Positions 35,589 through 45,720 of a DNA stretch of 64,000 nt are shown here, piece after piece; the stretch's first letter is position 1; each line of letters opens with the position of its first letter. This DNA comes from Gnetum montanum. Its lineage: Eukaryota > Streptophyta > Gnetopsida > Gnetales > Gnetaceae. A model generated the notes under the pieces. The model made no database searches. It had not been told where the DNA came from and saw only the letters and a program-made list of their open reading frames with translations. The stretch spans positions 128,078 through 192,077 of the forward strand of contig MNCI01002737.1 in NCBI GenBank assembly GCA_015680685.1. Reading direction: 5' to 3'. The position numbers were made by a program, and so were the translations under genes.

Positions 35589-36299
35589 ACATGATAAGGT
35601 AGCACCTATTGTACTCATACTTCCTTTCTTTGTTAGAACTTAAGAAAATTATACACTCTTATCAATAGGTTAAGATCCATAGGAGTAGTCCTAGAGAATC
35701 CACAAGTTTCCTTAATGTCACACCCTTTTCATTCCCACTCAGCTCTTTACTTCTCTATCCAAGCATAATGATCATAAGTTTATTTTAGTTTTATTGTGAT
35801 AGAAATATTATTATGGCCATAGTAAAAACCTATTTTTTTAAAAAAATGAGTTGATGGATGATGTGGTCTCACTATATATATAATTAGTCTTTCATGATTT
35901 GATAATATAGGGAGCTCTTCACCTTATTGGGACTACATCTTGCTTTATTCCTTGCATTTTATTGGATAAGTCAACAAAAATATGTACAAAATGAATGATG
36001 AAAATCATTGAAAAAATGGAAAAATAGAGAAATAATTTAAAATATATCAAAGAATAGTAAATGATTAAGAAATGGAAAAAGTATAAAAGAATGAAAAGAT
36101 GCTAAAAAATGTAAAAATTAGTAAGAAAGGTGAAAAGTATAATAAAAAATTATAAAGCAAGAAAAATTTCAAAACAAAATAGTTGAAAAACACATATCAA
36201 TTCCTATGTGAAGATAGGGCATCTCCCCCATGATTGAACTCATGGGTGAGTGTTCAGAAAATGGTCCTTAGATCTCTTAGATCATACACTCCATGTTTC

Positions 36300-37250
36300 T
36301 TCTTTATCATCCTTAGTGATTTAGATTTTCATTTATTATCCCATATCACATTGATGATAATCAATTTCCAATCTTTTAGAGATATATATTTTGTTAGACT
36401 AAATGGTCTTTTCATTTTAGAATGTCCAACTATATCTTCTTGTTTATTCTTAATTTCAGGTATCAAGTCTCCATGTTTACTACTTATTGTTGGTATATGA
36501 TCATGATTTAGGATATCCTTTTGTAAGTTCTTAATTTGGATCATTTTCTTAGGGTAGAAGTTAATAAGTGAACTAGGTGTCTCCATGCATATTTTGGATA
36601 GTTTTATGCTTTCATTTCTTGACCATTGGATTTTTTTGGTTAAGTGATCATTAACTCTTTTTGTGCACACACTTGTTTCTCATGTTTTTTGTGAGTTGGT
36701 GTAAGAATTATGTTGACATTTTGAAGTTTCGGTCCACAACTGCACCCTTCTTTATCATTAGTAATGCATGGAATTATTTGCATATGTATGGCTCCTTGCT
36801 CATTTTTCCTTGGAAATTCCAAGGACAAGTCTCTCATTCCTACCTTAGCATCAATTGTGCTAAGCCATGCTCTCCTCGTAATGATAGGAAATTCCTTGTC
36901 ATCATTCTTCACATGGATCACTAGAAAATCCACTAGATAAGACCACTCATTGATTGTGGTCATTACATCTTCTAGCTATCCCAAAGGAATGGTGACTAAT
37001 TGGTCTACAAGCTCTAGTCTTATGTTGCACTTTTTTAAGGGAGGTAGGTTCCATGTCTTGTATGTTTCTTGTGATATCAAATTGACTTAAGAACCTAAGT
37101 CTATTAGAGCTTTGCATGGTGAATTTCTAGTAATTTATAAACGAATCAAAGGATTTTCTGGATCTATTCTTTTTTGAGGAAGTGCTCCTACCTTAATCCA
37201 GTGTGTAACTATTTGTGTGAGCATGATAGTAGTCATATTTGAATCGATAG
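36300..37250 (-). pseudogene. Protease and linker of element B
   Basis: Frame 36963-36640 gives VDFLVIHVKNDDKEFPII, RAWLSTIDAKVGMRDLSL and CITNDKEGCSCGPKLQ, collinear with the A protease end (RVENCKGNFPIIMGRAWLS, then YSDSGCNCVQHLW). Upstream, a degraded DLGS region lies near 37090. Frame 36670-36329 continues as a linker of unknown function. The RT that should follow is absent. The Asp protease would normally cut the gag-pol polyprotein. Confidence 0.75.
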
Positions 37251-37859
37251 AGCATGGAAGCCTGGTATTCGCTTAAGGAGTATGGGTGGATGGGATGGAG
37301 GTAGATGGAGTCCCAATGCTTTAAACCCTCTATAGACTTGTTTTGAAGAATGAACATTTTTTGGACTAAGGATCATTTATTATTACATCCTCTTGTATGT
37401 TTACTACCCTTGTAGCACTCTTTTGCTATGGTTGTGATGGTAGCTTCCCTTGCATGAATGGTGGTGGCACTAGTCGTAAAGAATTAGAAGGTTGGCTTGA
37501 TGGACAAGCTGCTACTTGATATGTGTAGAGATTAGGATCCATCCTTGGAGTGGTGAGTTTGTAGTACTCAAATGGATAATAAGAAGAAGAGGTGTGAATT
37601 GAAGCATTCCTAGGAGAGATTCAACATTGTACATAATATCAATAAGGATTTGGTTACTTGTATAAATACTGTTGCCTCAGTGATGGCATTGCCCATGCTT
37701 GTGGTTGTTGTCACTACTATTGGTATTGTTCTTGCAGTTGAGGGTAGGCTCCACTTGGGTAGTAAGTTGGCTAGAAGGATTGTTAGAGATTACCTTGAGG
37801 ATAAGATAACCATCTTGGCATTTGTTTTTTAAAAAAATCTCGAATTGGGTGTGTATGCT

Positions 37860-39789
37860 CTAGACTCTTACAAGTGGGCCATAACAAGGCAACATCCCTT
37901 AGGATGTTCATTCTAGCACACCTTGCATCCTTCCTCTTTGTCTAAGCTAAAGTCAGTACACTCCTCAACTATAGCAAATTTTGCTTATAGCCTTCTCATC
38001 CATGATCTCCTCTTTTTCTTATCTTTACCTTTATTGAATGCTTTTTCAATCTTTTCTTCTACCATCTTAAGAGTTGTAGCAAACTTCTCATCCACCAAGT
38101 CCCACATCTTCTCTACCTTTGTTGGTAGAGTTTTCTTTTGAATTACATCTTCCAAGATTTCTTCTTCTTGCTTGTCGCACATTCAAACATCATGTTTTCT
38201 GATTGATGGATCTTGGTTATATTCTTCAGCTCATTTTCTCTTCTTTAACTCTCCTTTCTTTTTTACCACTTTGTCTATTTACCTTTGGATTTAATGGATG
38301 ATCATCTCTGATAATCTTCATTGGGTGTAGACCCCAAGGATCTCTCTAGTTTTGTTTCTTAACCCATCAATGATGTATCTGAGTTGTTCACTCTATGAGA
38401 ATCCATGGCCTAGGCATCTATGTAGAAGAGTATAATATTTACCCATTGTTATTTCAAGGGATTCATATGTCCCTTACTTCCATCCTTGGATTTGTTTTCT
38501 TGGGTTAAACCCACTTGAGTAATTCTGATACTTGTAGTTAAAGAGCTCAAGCATGGTACTTCATCTTCTAATCGATTCTAGTTCTAATGATTTGTACCAG
38601 CACTCTACCTCCTCAATGAGTGTTCTAGGAAACAACTTTAATTTCTACCAATCAATTTCAATGTTTTGAAGGGCACAGGCATCATGGAATGCTTGAAGGT
38701 GATGTTGAAGATCTACATTCTATCCTCATTCAAATTTAGGAATATTATTCATATCCAGTCACTTGATGCAACTGTTGTTCACATGCCTTGTGAGAATATA
38801 TACAGCTTCTCTAATATTTATCATAATTTGAGGAGCTTGTAGGGGTTCTTCATAGCTATCAAGTTCATAAGCTCTGTTGTAGTGATGACCCCTCCGATGC
38901 TCATGACGCTTTCTTTCTTCATGCCTGACCCTATCTCTTCATCATTCATAATCATTCTCTTCATCACTAGGATACCTTCTTCTGTACTTCTCTCTCTCAT
39001 AATCTTTTCATCCTTCTTTTTCATGATCTCTTGATCTGTGTTCCTTCCTATTGGACTCCATAGATGAATGTGAGAAGGAAGATGAGGCAGTTGGAGAACG
39101 GTGCTGGCTAGTTCTCTTTTTGTAACTTTATGATTCTTCCTCTTTTGATTCTACAAAGGTTCTAAGCCTTGAGCTCTATCTGTATCTGAAATATCTTGTA
39201 TTCTTTCCAAGGTCTTCTACTAGAGTTGACTTTAACTTTGTGTTGGCAAGGTCTTCAATATGTATCACGTGTGTGTGGGAGTATGATCCATGAGTTTGAT
39301 AAAACTTTTCAACTTAGAATGAAGCATCTTTTATTTCATTTAGGACGACTATTTGAGGTACTTTCTTTCCTTTGTCACGTTCATGTTGTGCATCCATGAT
39401 GGCATCCCTTCTTTCTTGAGCCTCTATTGGCTAGTATGGCTTTGTCATGTCCTTCATGACTTGGTAACTCTCTTATTCATGACTTAGGTTGACCTTCATG
39501 ACTTGGTAACTCTCTTATTCATGACTTAGGTTGACCTTCATGAGGGCTACTTGAAACATCAATGGTATGGAACATTTTGGTGGTAGAACTATGTTGTCCT
39601 ACAAGTCTCTCCATTTGAGTTGTTCATCTTGATGAAGAATGAATGTGAAATCAAGATAGTATGGATCAACGTGAGCATATGTAATTCTTGTCTATATTTG
39701 TGCACTCTAGTCTTCTTCATTATGTGTTCTATCATAACTTCTTTGAACTTGTTTGGCATGTGATGATTTTTCTCTAAGTGTGGAAGCCA
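37860..39789 (-). pseudogene. gag of element B, degraded
   Basis: The likely start is the ATG at 39789 (MASTLREKSSHAKQVQRSY). Then comes DFTFILHQDEQLK, shared with element A gag, a charged spacer, and a capsid region near 38500-38800 collinear with A. Near the 3' end (about 37870-37910) is a modified zinc knuckle ending HPKGCC, where the second half matches A. Many TAG and TAA stops interrupt it. A 42-bp in-frame tandem duplication (39455-39538) is specific to this copy. Confidence 0.7.
39455..39538. repeat. 42-bp perfect tandem duplication in gag B
   Basis: CATGACTTGGTAACTCTCTT plus 22 further bases is repeated exactly once. Because 42 is a multiple of three, the gag frame is kept across it. 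Perfect identity in an otherwise old element suggests a recent slippage event or an assembly duplication. Confidence 0.9.
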
Positions 39790-39916
39790 TGTTATATTCT
39801 TGATGCTTGAGTATGTGTGTATATGTTTTATTAAGTTTGATCAAAGATAAATAAACTTTATAACTTCTAATACAACAAAAATCTAAGAGATCAACTACTA
39901 AGCACACATTGACACA

Positions 39917-39934
39917 TCCCTAGCAATGACACCA
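39917..39934 (-). promoter_or_regulatory. Primer binding site of element B (tRNA-Asp type)
   Basis: The minus strand reads TGGTGTCATTGCTAGGGA, one base from the 5' LTR. Plant tRNA-Asp 3' ends complement TGGCGCCGTTGCCGGGGA. The mismatches are transitions, the expected decay of the site at which minus-strand DNA synthesis starts. Confidence 0.85.
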
Positions 39935-39935
39935 A

Positions 39936-40823
39936 TGATGAATGGTGGCATATCCCAACACTCTACCATACAAGTCACAGGTGTTCATGCACAACTAGAT
40001 CGTAATCCATAGATGGACAATGTAATTATGCTAGGAGTTGATGTTAATTTTGTGATTGTTGTCTTCTCACTTTGAGTTAGTAAAATCTAGATGTATAGTT
40101 TAACTTGTAATGAGGCATATGATAGATGATGTTGTAAGCATCAAATTACTCCTAGTAATAGACATGATTGAGAATGAAATTAAAATCTATGTCTAAGTAA
40201 CACAAAAATGAAAATCTATTCTCTCCTAGTAGCGATGAGTATGTGGTCCTATTTTACCAAACATGTCTTAGGCTTATATAATTGTCATTGGGACTATCAA
40301 GTGAAATCACCACTAAGTGAATCAAGTGAAACCACTATTGGGTTACCAAACAATTACACTTAAATGCTCAAAACCAATCGTACCCATTCCACTTAACTAA
40401 TAAGCATAAAAAGTAAAGCACTTTGCAATATAAATGATTAAGCTAAGAAAATAGGAAAATCATGTTAAGTAAACAGTAGAACAAAAGAACTAAAGGAATT
40501 TTGCAATGAGGTAAAATAGTCTCGATCTTTATTGCTAATCATAAACTATGCCCAAGTACAATTTACTTGAATAAAGACTTTGGTCAACTACTTAACACCA
40601 CACTGCGGGCATTCATACTATCACTAAATCTACAAAATGAAATTGCAAAAGTTTGGGTAAAGGTTGGTGAAAATTATTGTTGCTTGTGTGCCCAAGTGTT
40701 AGTATTTATAGGGTTGCATAGCTCTCGAGACATCATACCAACGATGATGTAGCATGAGCTACAATATCGTTGATACAATATCATAAATGTGATATTGTAC
40801 TTGTGAAAAAATTGGCTTTATCA
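39936..40823 (-). repeat. 5' LTR of element B
   Basis: 888 bp, starting TGATGAATGG and ending TTTATCA on plus; followed by TSD ATTAC and bordered on the left by the primer site. In element orientation the U3 is short, and a TATA box lies at 40710-40703, about 110 bp from the LTR start, preceded by CTACAATATCG-type words. The remaining ~780 bp would be R-U5. Confidence 0.9.
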
Positions 40824-40828
40824 ATTAC

Positions 40829-40910
40829 ACTTTTAACAAAATCATTGAATAAGGTGTTTCTTGTCACCTTTCATTTATCTAGTAAAAATATCTTCTATAC
40901 TCTTTCAATG
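40829..40910. other. 82-bp host segment between elements B and A
   Basis: Unique-looking AT-rich DNA between the TSD of B and the TSD of A. It shows the two elements are separate neighbouring insertions, not one compound element. Confidence 0.85.
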
Positions 40911-40915
40911 ACCTT

Positions 40916-40992
40916 TGATGAGCGGCTAGGTACCCCTACACCCAACCATACGAATCACGAGCGTTCACGTGCGACTCGGTCAAAATCTGCTG
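40916..40992 (-). repeat. Truncated 3' LTR of element A
   Basis: About 75 bp matching 50932-51008 of the 5' LTR (TGATGAGCGGCTAG, CCATACGAATCACGAGC), with ACCTT immediately outside. It then passes abruptly into ORF3 coding sequence. A deletion therefore removed ~845 bp of LTR, the polypurine tract and the ORF3 3' end while leaving the outer terminus intact. Confidence 0.85.
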
Positions 40993-42584
40993 AGAGCAGC
41001 TCCGACTGGGTCGCAGTGATGTTGTCCGGAAGATCGAAGACATTTGAAAACAATTGCTCGGTTCCTACCAGTCGGTCCAACATTTCTTCATGTTGGGCTG
41101 CATTAATCCTACTACGTGAAGTTTTGACCGACACCTATACATCTTGTAGTCCATGGATGTTTGGTACAGGTGCTACCGGTGCATTAAGAATAGTAGCAAT
41201 TGTGTTAGCAACCACTTCAGCCATAACTTCTTATCCTTGGTACTGCATCACCAGGACCGTTGCCCCCTCACCATCTTCCAAGCATACCGAGAAAGTAGCA
41301 ACATTCCCTGAGATTTCAAGGAATAACTACTGGGTTGCAGTTGATACATCTCAAATGCTTGGATCTGTTCTAGTTAGAATGGGTGCTTGGGTGGCAAAAA
41401 ATATTAGCCCTGCCCTTTCAAGCAAGCTGATTGATTATGCCACTTGCTCCAGGTGGCTCATGGCAAGGCGATAGACCGAAGGATTGTCTCCTCCACCAGT
41501 TTTGCTAGATTGCTCTTGCTGACTCTAGAGCATTTCTCGGATCTCTCGAATGTATTCTACTGTTGTTTGCGAGCCCGACTGCATTGTTTTTTCAAGTGGT
41601 GGAGGTGGTTGCTGCTCTTCCTCTGTCTGTGTGGCGGCAAGAGTTTTTTCTTTCATCATTTCTCGTCACGAGGCAATTGGGATGCATCGGATGATGTCAT
41701 TAGAATATCATGTTATCCCTGCCTATTTGCACAACTTTCAGATTAGGTAGGGAAAGGGGAGAGCTCGTCTTCCACATTCGTTCTTTACGAACCTCTTTTC
41801 AATCTCCAAAAACAATAGCTATGGAAGACTCATGGGAAATTTCCCACTCAAGGTGGCACACGCACGAGCAGAGAAGGCAGTGATTTTGCTGGATCTTACT
41901 GTTGGATTCAGATGGTAAGACACTATCTTTGAATAGACTCTCTTTGCCATGGTCAAGGAGCCAAATTCCTTACGCTCTACCCCATAGCACCATCTAGTCC
42001 ATTGCGCCTTCACCTCTGGATTGGCCTATTTAGGAATTTCCACCACATCTGCCCCAGTTTCAAGCAACCCCAGAGCTTACGTTATTGCTTCTGAAGAGTA
42101 AGATACATAGATGTCTTTGATTCTTACTCTTGACCCTAGTTGCCGATTTGTCCAAAAGAGATATGTTTCTCCTAAGTACCACTCACCATTGGTTGTGATG
42201 ATTGACCACATCAGAGAGTTCTGCAATTGAAGCCTCACATCTTTTGGCATGTTCTCGAGGAATGGTCCAAATTTTAACTCTTGGAGTACCATCCGTTGCA
42301 TCTTGCATGGCATGATAAACATCAAGGCAGGCTTTGGTCAAGGTAACCTTAAGCCATGGTGCTATCCCAGGAGTCTCATCCCTTAGTGATTGCATGCCGA
42401 GAATCTCCTGTTTGGGAATCTAGTGAACAAACTCCACATCAGGTCGTTTGCAGAAGGGTCCAGTTGCATGAGAACCCTCCGCATACTCTGGCGGTTGCAC
42501 ACCTCATCCCCTTCTCGTACGTGGACACTTGTCCCTTAGTTGTGATGGTTCTTCGTCCCTTGGGTGCCTTGGTTTGAGTGCCAT
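40990..42584 (-). pseudogene. Accessory ORF3 of element A, 3'-truncated
   Basis: ATG at 42584-42582 directly after the acceptor. A domain near 42330-41830 (EWYLGETYLFW, VRIKDIYVSYSSEAI, YSKIVSYHLNPTVRSSK, ATLSGKFPMSLP) is collinear with B. A Gln/Pro-rich linker (EEQQPPPLEKTM) follows near 41630. Then GATVLVMQYQG and EVMAEVVANTIATILNA, PNIHGLQDV and HEEMLDRLVG, FSNVFDLPDN near 41015, where it breaks into LTR sequence. About 530 codons remain; B shows a further coiled-coil C-terminus. Frames shift and TAG/TAA replace likely Gln. Domain similarity to plant transposon-protein families is tentative; no membrane helix is seen. Confidence 0.7.
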
Positions 42585-42808
42585 CTAAAAACAAACATAA
42601 CCGTTCGTTAGACCGTTCAGAAGTAGCTTAAAATGGTTTGTATATACCTTCTCAGTTTGACCAAGTTATGTTAATAGCACAAGCACATTGTTAAGTCTCC
42701 CAGAGAGTTAATTTAGGGGTTAGGGCAAAAAATTTTTTGTAATTAACAACTAATTAATTAATTAATTAATTACACAAGGACACCACCCCCCCACGACTAA
42801 GTGCATAC
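42585..42808 (-). promoter_or_regulatory. Candidate leader intron before ORF3 (element A)
   Basis: Donor AG/GTATGC at 42809/42808 and acceptor GGTTATGTTTGTTTTTAG ending at 42585, immediately before the ORF3 ATG. In element B a donor AAAG/GTGAGA at 34091/34090 and acceptor ending TTACAG at 33994 occupy the same place. Both fit plant splice consensus. Not shown to be used. It contains a TTAA-type simple repeat near 42745-42770. Confidence 0.4.
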
Positions 42809-42939
42809 CTCTGGGTGCATAAAAGGGCAAGGACAGGTTGATGTAGACACGCGATGGAATGTAGGTGCGTTGGGAAGGATTAGGCAAAAAAAATGGCAAA
42901 AACTCCCCTCAATTTGGACTCCAAATGATGAAAAATACA

Positions 42940-43075
42940 AAGCGCAGTGGGGTATATATATAGGGTTGGGCACTGCATCGACAAGGTCGTGTATACGCGG
43001 CTGTGTATACTCAGTGGCTGCGTATACAGGGCCTCGTATATGCAACACTGTTCACCCGTAGACCAGCGTTGACCA
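42940..43075 (-). promoter_or_regulatory. Putative internal promoter of element A, U3-like
   Basis: On the minus strand CGTATACACGACCTTGTCGA and GCGTATAC-type words precede a TATA box (42962-42953, TATATATATA). The 5' LTR has the same order: GTATACGCGGCC/GTCGACGCGG words, then TATAAATATA. The block is far more CpG-rich than its surroundings. It lies ~370 bp upstream of ORF3. A donor-like CAGAG/GTATGC (intron from 42808) and the acceptor at 42585 would define a ~224-nt leader intron. Function is inferred from position and similarity only. Confidence 0.5.
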
Positions 43076-43089
43076 ACCCAAAAAATACC

Positions 43090-44714
43090 TGAACTGAAAA
43101 ATTTGAAAATCCAAATCGAGGCAATTGAAGCGCAGGAAAGGCCCGATCATGACGAAAGACAAGAGGAAGGGATTAGAGTGCGAAAAAGAGACAAAATTGG
43201 AAAATGGGGGTCAAAAAGAATTCGTGTGAGGATGAAATCAAACAATGGGACACTGAAAACAAGCAACCAAGAAATCCAAAGGATCAGAGGCTTAACAGGC
43301 AGAACCAGAAATATGCAGGTGGGTCCTCACCATAGCAGGCAATAGCCTTTGTAGCCCCTACATACCCTCAACACTAGGGTCCGTGGGCCTGGGTGCTGAT
43401 AAGTGGTGTCACCAGTGAAGACTCTAAACCAAGAGAACCCGCCAAGGCATGAGAGACCTACAGAAAACACGACGAACATACAAACATAAAAAGGGCAGTG
43501 AGGTGAGTACAGAGAGAAGTGGGAATGGAAGGAGAGGAGAGAATGGAAATTTCAAGTGTCAGCCACATGAAACCCTATGTACAAGCGTGGTTAAGTGACC
43601 AAGCAGAACCTTTCCGGAGGACAAACCCAAAACTATCCGCAATCAGTGATCTCACAGCGATAAACGAAATCCCGACCATCCCCGAAGGAAACAAGAATGA
43701 CCCCATAGAAAACCACCACTTCAGGAAACGTGAGAAGAGAGAAGTGAAACAGGACAAAGTTAGAGGAGACCAAGGAAGTCCCATAACTAGTGTGTGTGGC
43801 CCGTGAGAGGCGATCTAAGGAGTGTGCTTTGAATTCCCACTATGATTTGTCTTGTATTTTTTTTCTTTTTATGCGGGGGAACCACACCATGCAAAGACCC
43901 ATGCGTGTGCGCATGCATCCGACCAAGGGGTGTGCTTTGAATCCTCAGTTTATTTTTTATATTTTTTCTTGTTTTCTATTTTTTCTTTCTCTTTTTTTTT
44001 TCTTTTGAATTTTTCTTCAGTGAGGACCACACCATGCAAGGCCGAACTGCCCAAGAACTTCCTTGGAGAGAGACTAAGAGTGGTAGGAAATCTGTAAGGA
44101 CACACCAGCAACCCAAGAGACAGAACAGGACAACGAATAAAGCATTCCCCTTGAAGTCATACCCAATTCAAACCAGTAGGTCAGCCCTCAGTCGGGAAAC
44201 TACACAAGTCACACATTCATTAAAATGTTTGTTAAGTGAAGGGGTTGCATTTTCGCGACAAAAGAAAAACCATGGAAGAGTGAATGGGTGGATGACGTGG
44301 ACTCACTGCCAAGTTTATGAAGTGAAAACGACGTACAATCCAAGGACAACCATGCAATGGTGGGAACCAGATAACTAGGAACACTATTACAGTACCCATC
44401 ATAACGAAAATTGACCATGCCAAACAATATGACAACAACATGTAAACAAAAAGAACACGAAAAATGGAAAACAAAGAAGTGTGAAACAAAAAATGAAAAA
44501 CAAAAATTGGAAAACAAAAAACAAAAAATGGAAAATAAGAAGTGGAAAACAAAAAAGTGTAAAACAAAAAATGATAAAATGGTGAGGGGTGTAGTGAAAT
44601 GGATCAGAAGGGATGAGGGTCTCCTCCACGATTGGGTGGAAAGGAGGAGACGCAAAAGATGGAACGTGGATGATCGGCGGATGACGAGGCTGTGGCACTG
44701 GTTGTGTGAAGCTC
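43090..44714 (-). other. Post-integrase spacer of element A
   Basis: Non-coding stretch after integrase. It includes a low-complexity A-rich tract on plus (about 44440-44590, units like AAAACAAAAAATGGAAAAC) that corresponds to 35995-36200 in B, and a ~130-150-bp imperfect duplication (GTGTGCTTTGAAT and ACCACACCATGCAA at 43820-43895 and 43930-44040). Long hydrophobic frames on minus here are products of the A/T-rich repeats. Confidence 0.6.
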
Positions 44715-45720
44715 ACGTAAAGGTTTGAGTTGTTGGTGGTTGACCAACTATGTTCTGGTGGGATCCCCAGGTTTGTGAATGAGCAAGGCCCCGGATGGGA
44801 AGGTTTCGGAGACAATAAAATGTCCCTCCCATAGTGTCTGAAACTTTGTTGGTTGGGATACATGTGAGGGATTCCAATACAATACCTTGTCTCCACATCG
44901 AAATGTGACCTTCTGGATCCTAAGATCATGACGTTTCTTGTTATAGGCCTTGTGGGTTTCTTTGGAAGATAGGGCCACTAATTGGTTCTCATCTAGCATA
45001 CTTAAATTGATTAATTGTTCTCATTGTGCTAGCAATAGGTCAAGACCGAGGTCACAGGCAGTGGATAGTGTCCAGAGTTCTGCTTGGATTAGAAGTGTTG
45101 GCAACTTTCCGTACACTAACTCATAGGGAGAGTACCCTACAGGAAGTTTCCAAGTGGAGCGATAGGCCCATAAGGCATCGTTGAGCTTGGTACTCCAATC
45201 CCTCCTGTATTTGCTAATTGTTCATGTAAGGATCTTGGTGATTTCCCTATTTGTGACTTCAGCCTACCCGTTGGCTTGGGGGTGATAAGGTGTTGTGAAT
45301 TTATGTGTTACCCCTAAGCATTACATGAGTTTTCGAAAAGTGACCCCATGAAGTGAGTCCCATTATTAGAAATGAGTGCGCAAGGCACTCCAAACCTGGT
45401 AATGATTTGTTGTTGGACAAATTGTGCGGCGTTGTTGGAAGAACAGTCGATGATGGCTGTTGCGTCTGCCCACTTTATACAGTAGTCCACCACCACGATG
45501 ATGTATGCATTTCCATTTGATAAGGGGATGATGGGCTCCATGAAGTCGATACCACAGATGTCGAAGGGCTCTAGTGGCTGAATCCACTGTTGAGGTCCCT
45601 CCAACTGGGCCATCATCCCACCATCTCTTTGGCATCGTTCGCAGGAGCAGGCGAACCATTGTGCATCCCTGAAGAGTGTAGGCCAATAATACCCTGCAAG
45701 CAGGATTTTAATGGTCGTTC
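44715..45720 (-). pseudogene. Integrase of element A
   Basis: A zinc-binding tail (YYWPTLFRDAQWF, CERCQRD) precedes the catalytic core: FDICGIDFMEPI (first Asp), VVVDYCIKWADA, then ALISNNGTHF, where the second catalytic Asp is Asn. After a one-base frameshift comes TTPYHPQANG, a stop, and AEVTNREI with the catalytic Glu. The C-terminal module (FRCGDKVLYWNPSHVS, LWEGHFIVSETFPSGALLI) is in the frame 44999-44748. No chromodomain follows, consistent with Tat/Athila. The Asp-to-Asn change and frameshift make it inactive. Confidence 0.85.

Larger units (their letters stand above)
33994..36299 (-). other. Spacer of element B between protease remnant and ORF3
   Basis: Non-coding. From right to left: an A-rich low-complexity tract (about 35995-36200) that matches the tract after integrase in element A, a 35-bp direct repeat (35455-35489 and 35554-35588), AT-rich sequence, an internal TATA module near 34572, a poly-C run with an N (34389-34416), and a splice-acceptor-like end next to ORF3. 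Homology to the A spacer shows the RT-to-IN deletion removed only the pol 3' part. Confidence 0.6.
29335..40828 (-). mobile_element. Element B: Tat/Athila-like LTR retrotransposon lacking RT and integrase
   Basis: Both ends are defined by the 5-bp TSD ATTAC (29335-29339 and 40824-40828). The 5' LTR is 39936-40823 and the 3' LTR 29340-30214. Order on the minus strand: primer site, gag, protease, A-rich tract and spacer, internal TATA module, accessory ORF3. Compared with element A, the span from after protease to after the integrase C-terminus is missing. B would therefore depend on another element's RT and integrase. The two LTRs differ by very roughly 15% by eye, mostly transitions, so the insertion is old. 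A solo LTR is nested in ORF3. Confidence 0.9.

Noticed and set aside
40770-41474. 234-codon plus-strand ORF
   Set aside because: It lies antisense to ORF3 of element A and crosses the host gap, TSD and LTR remnant. The minus frame aligns with element B; the plus frame matches nothing.
44209-44929. Phe-rich hydrophobic minus ORFs that look like membrane proteins or an env gene
   Set aside because: They are translations of the A-rich low-complexity tract in several frames, overlap the integrase end in a wrong frame, and have no counterpart protein in element B.
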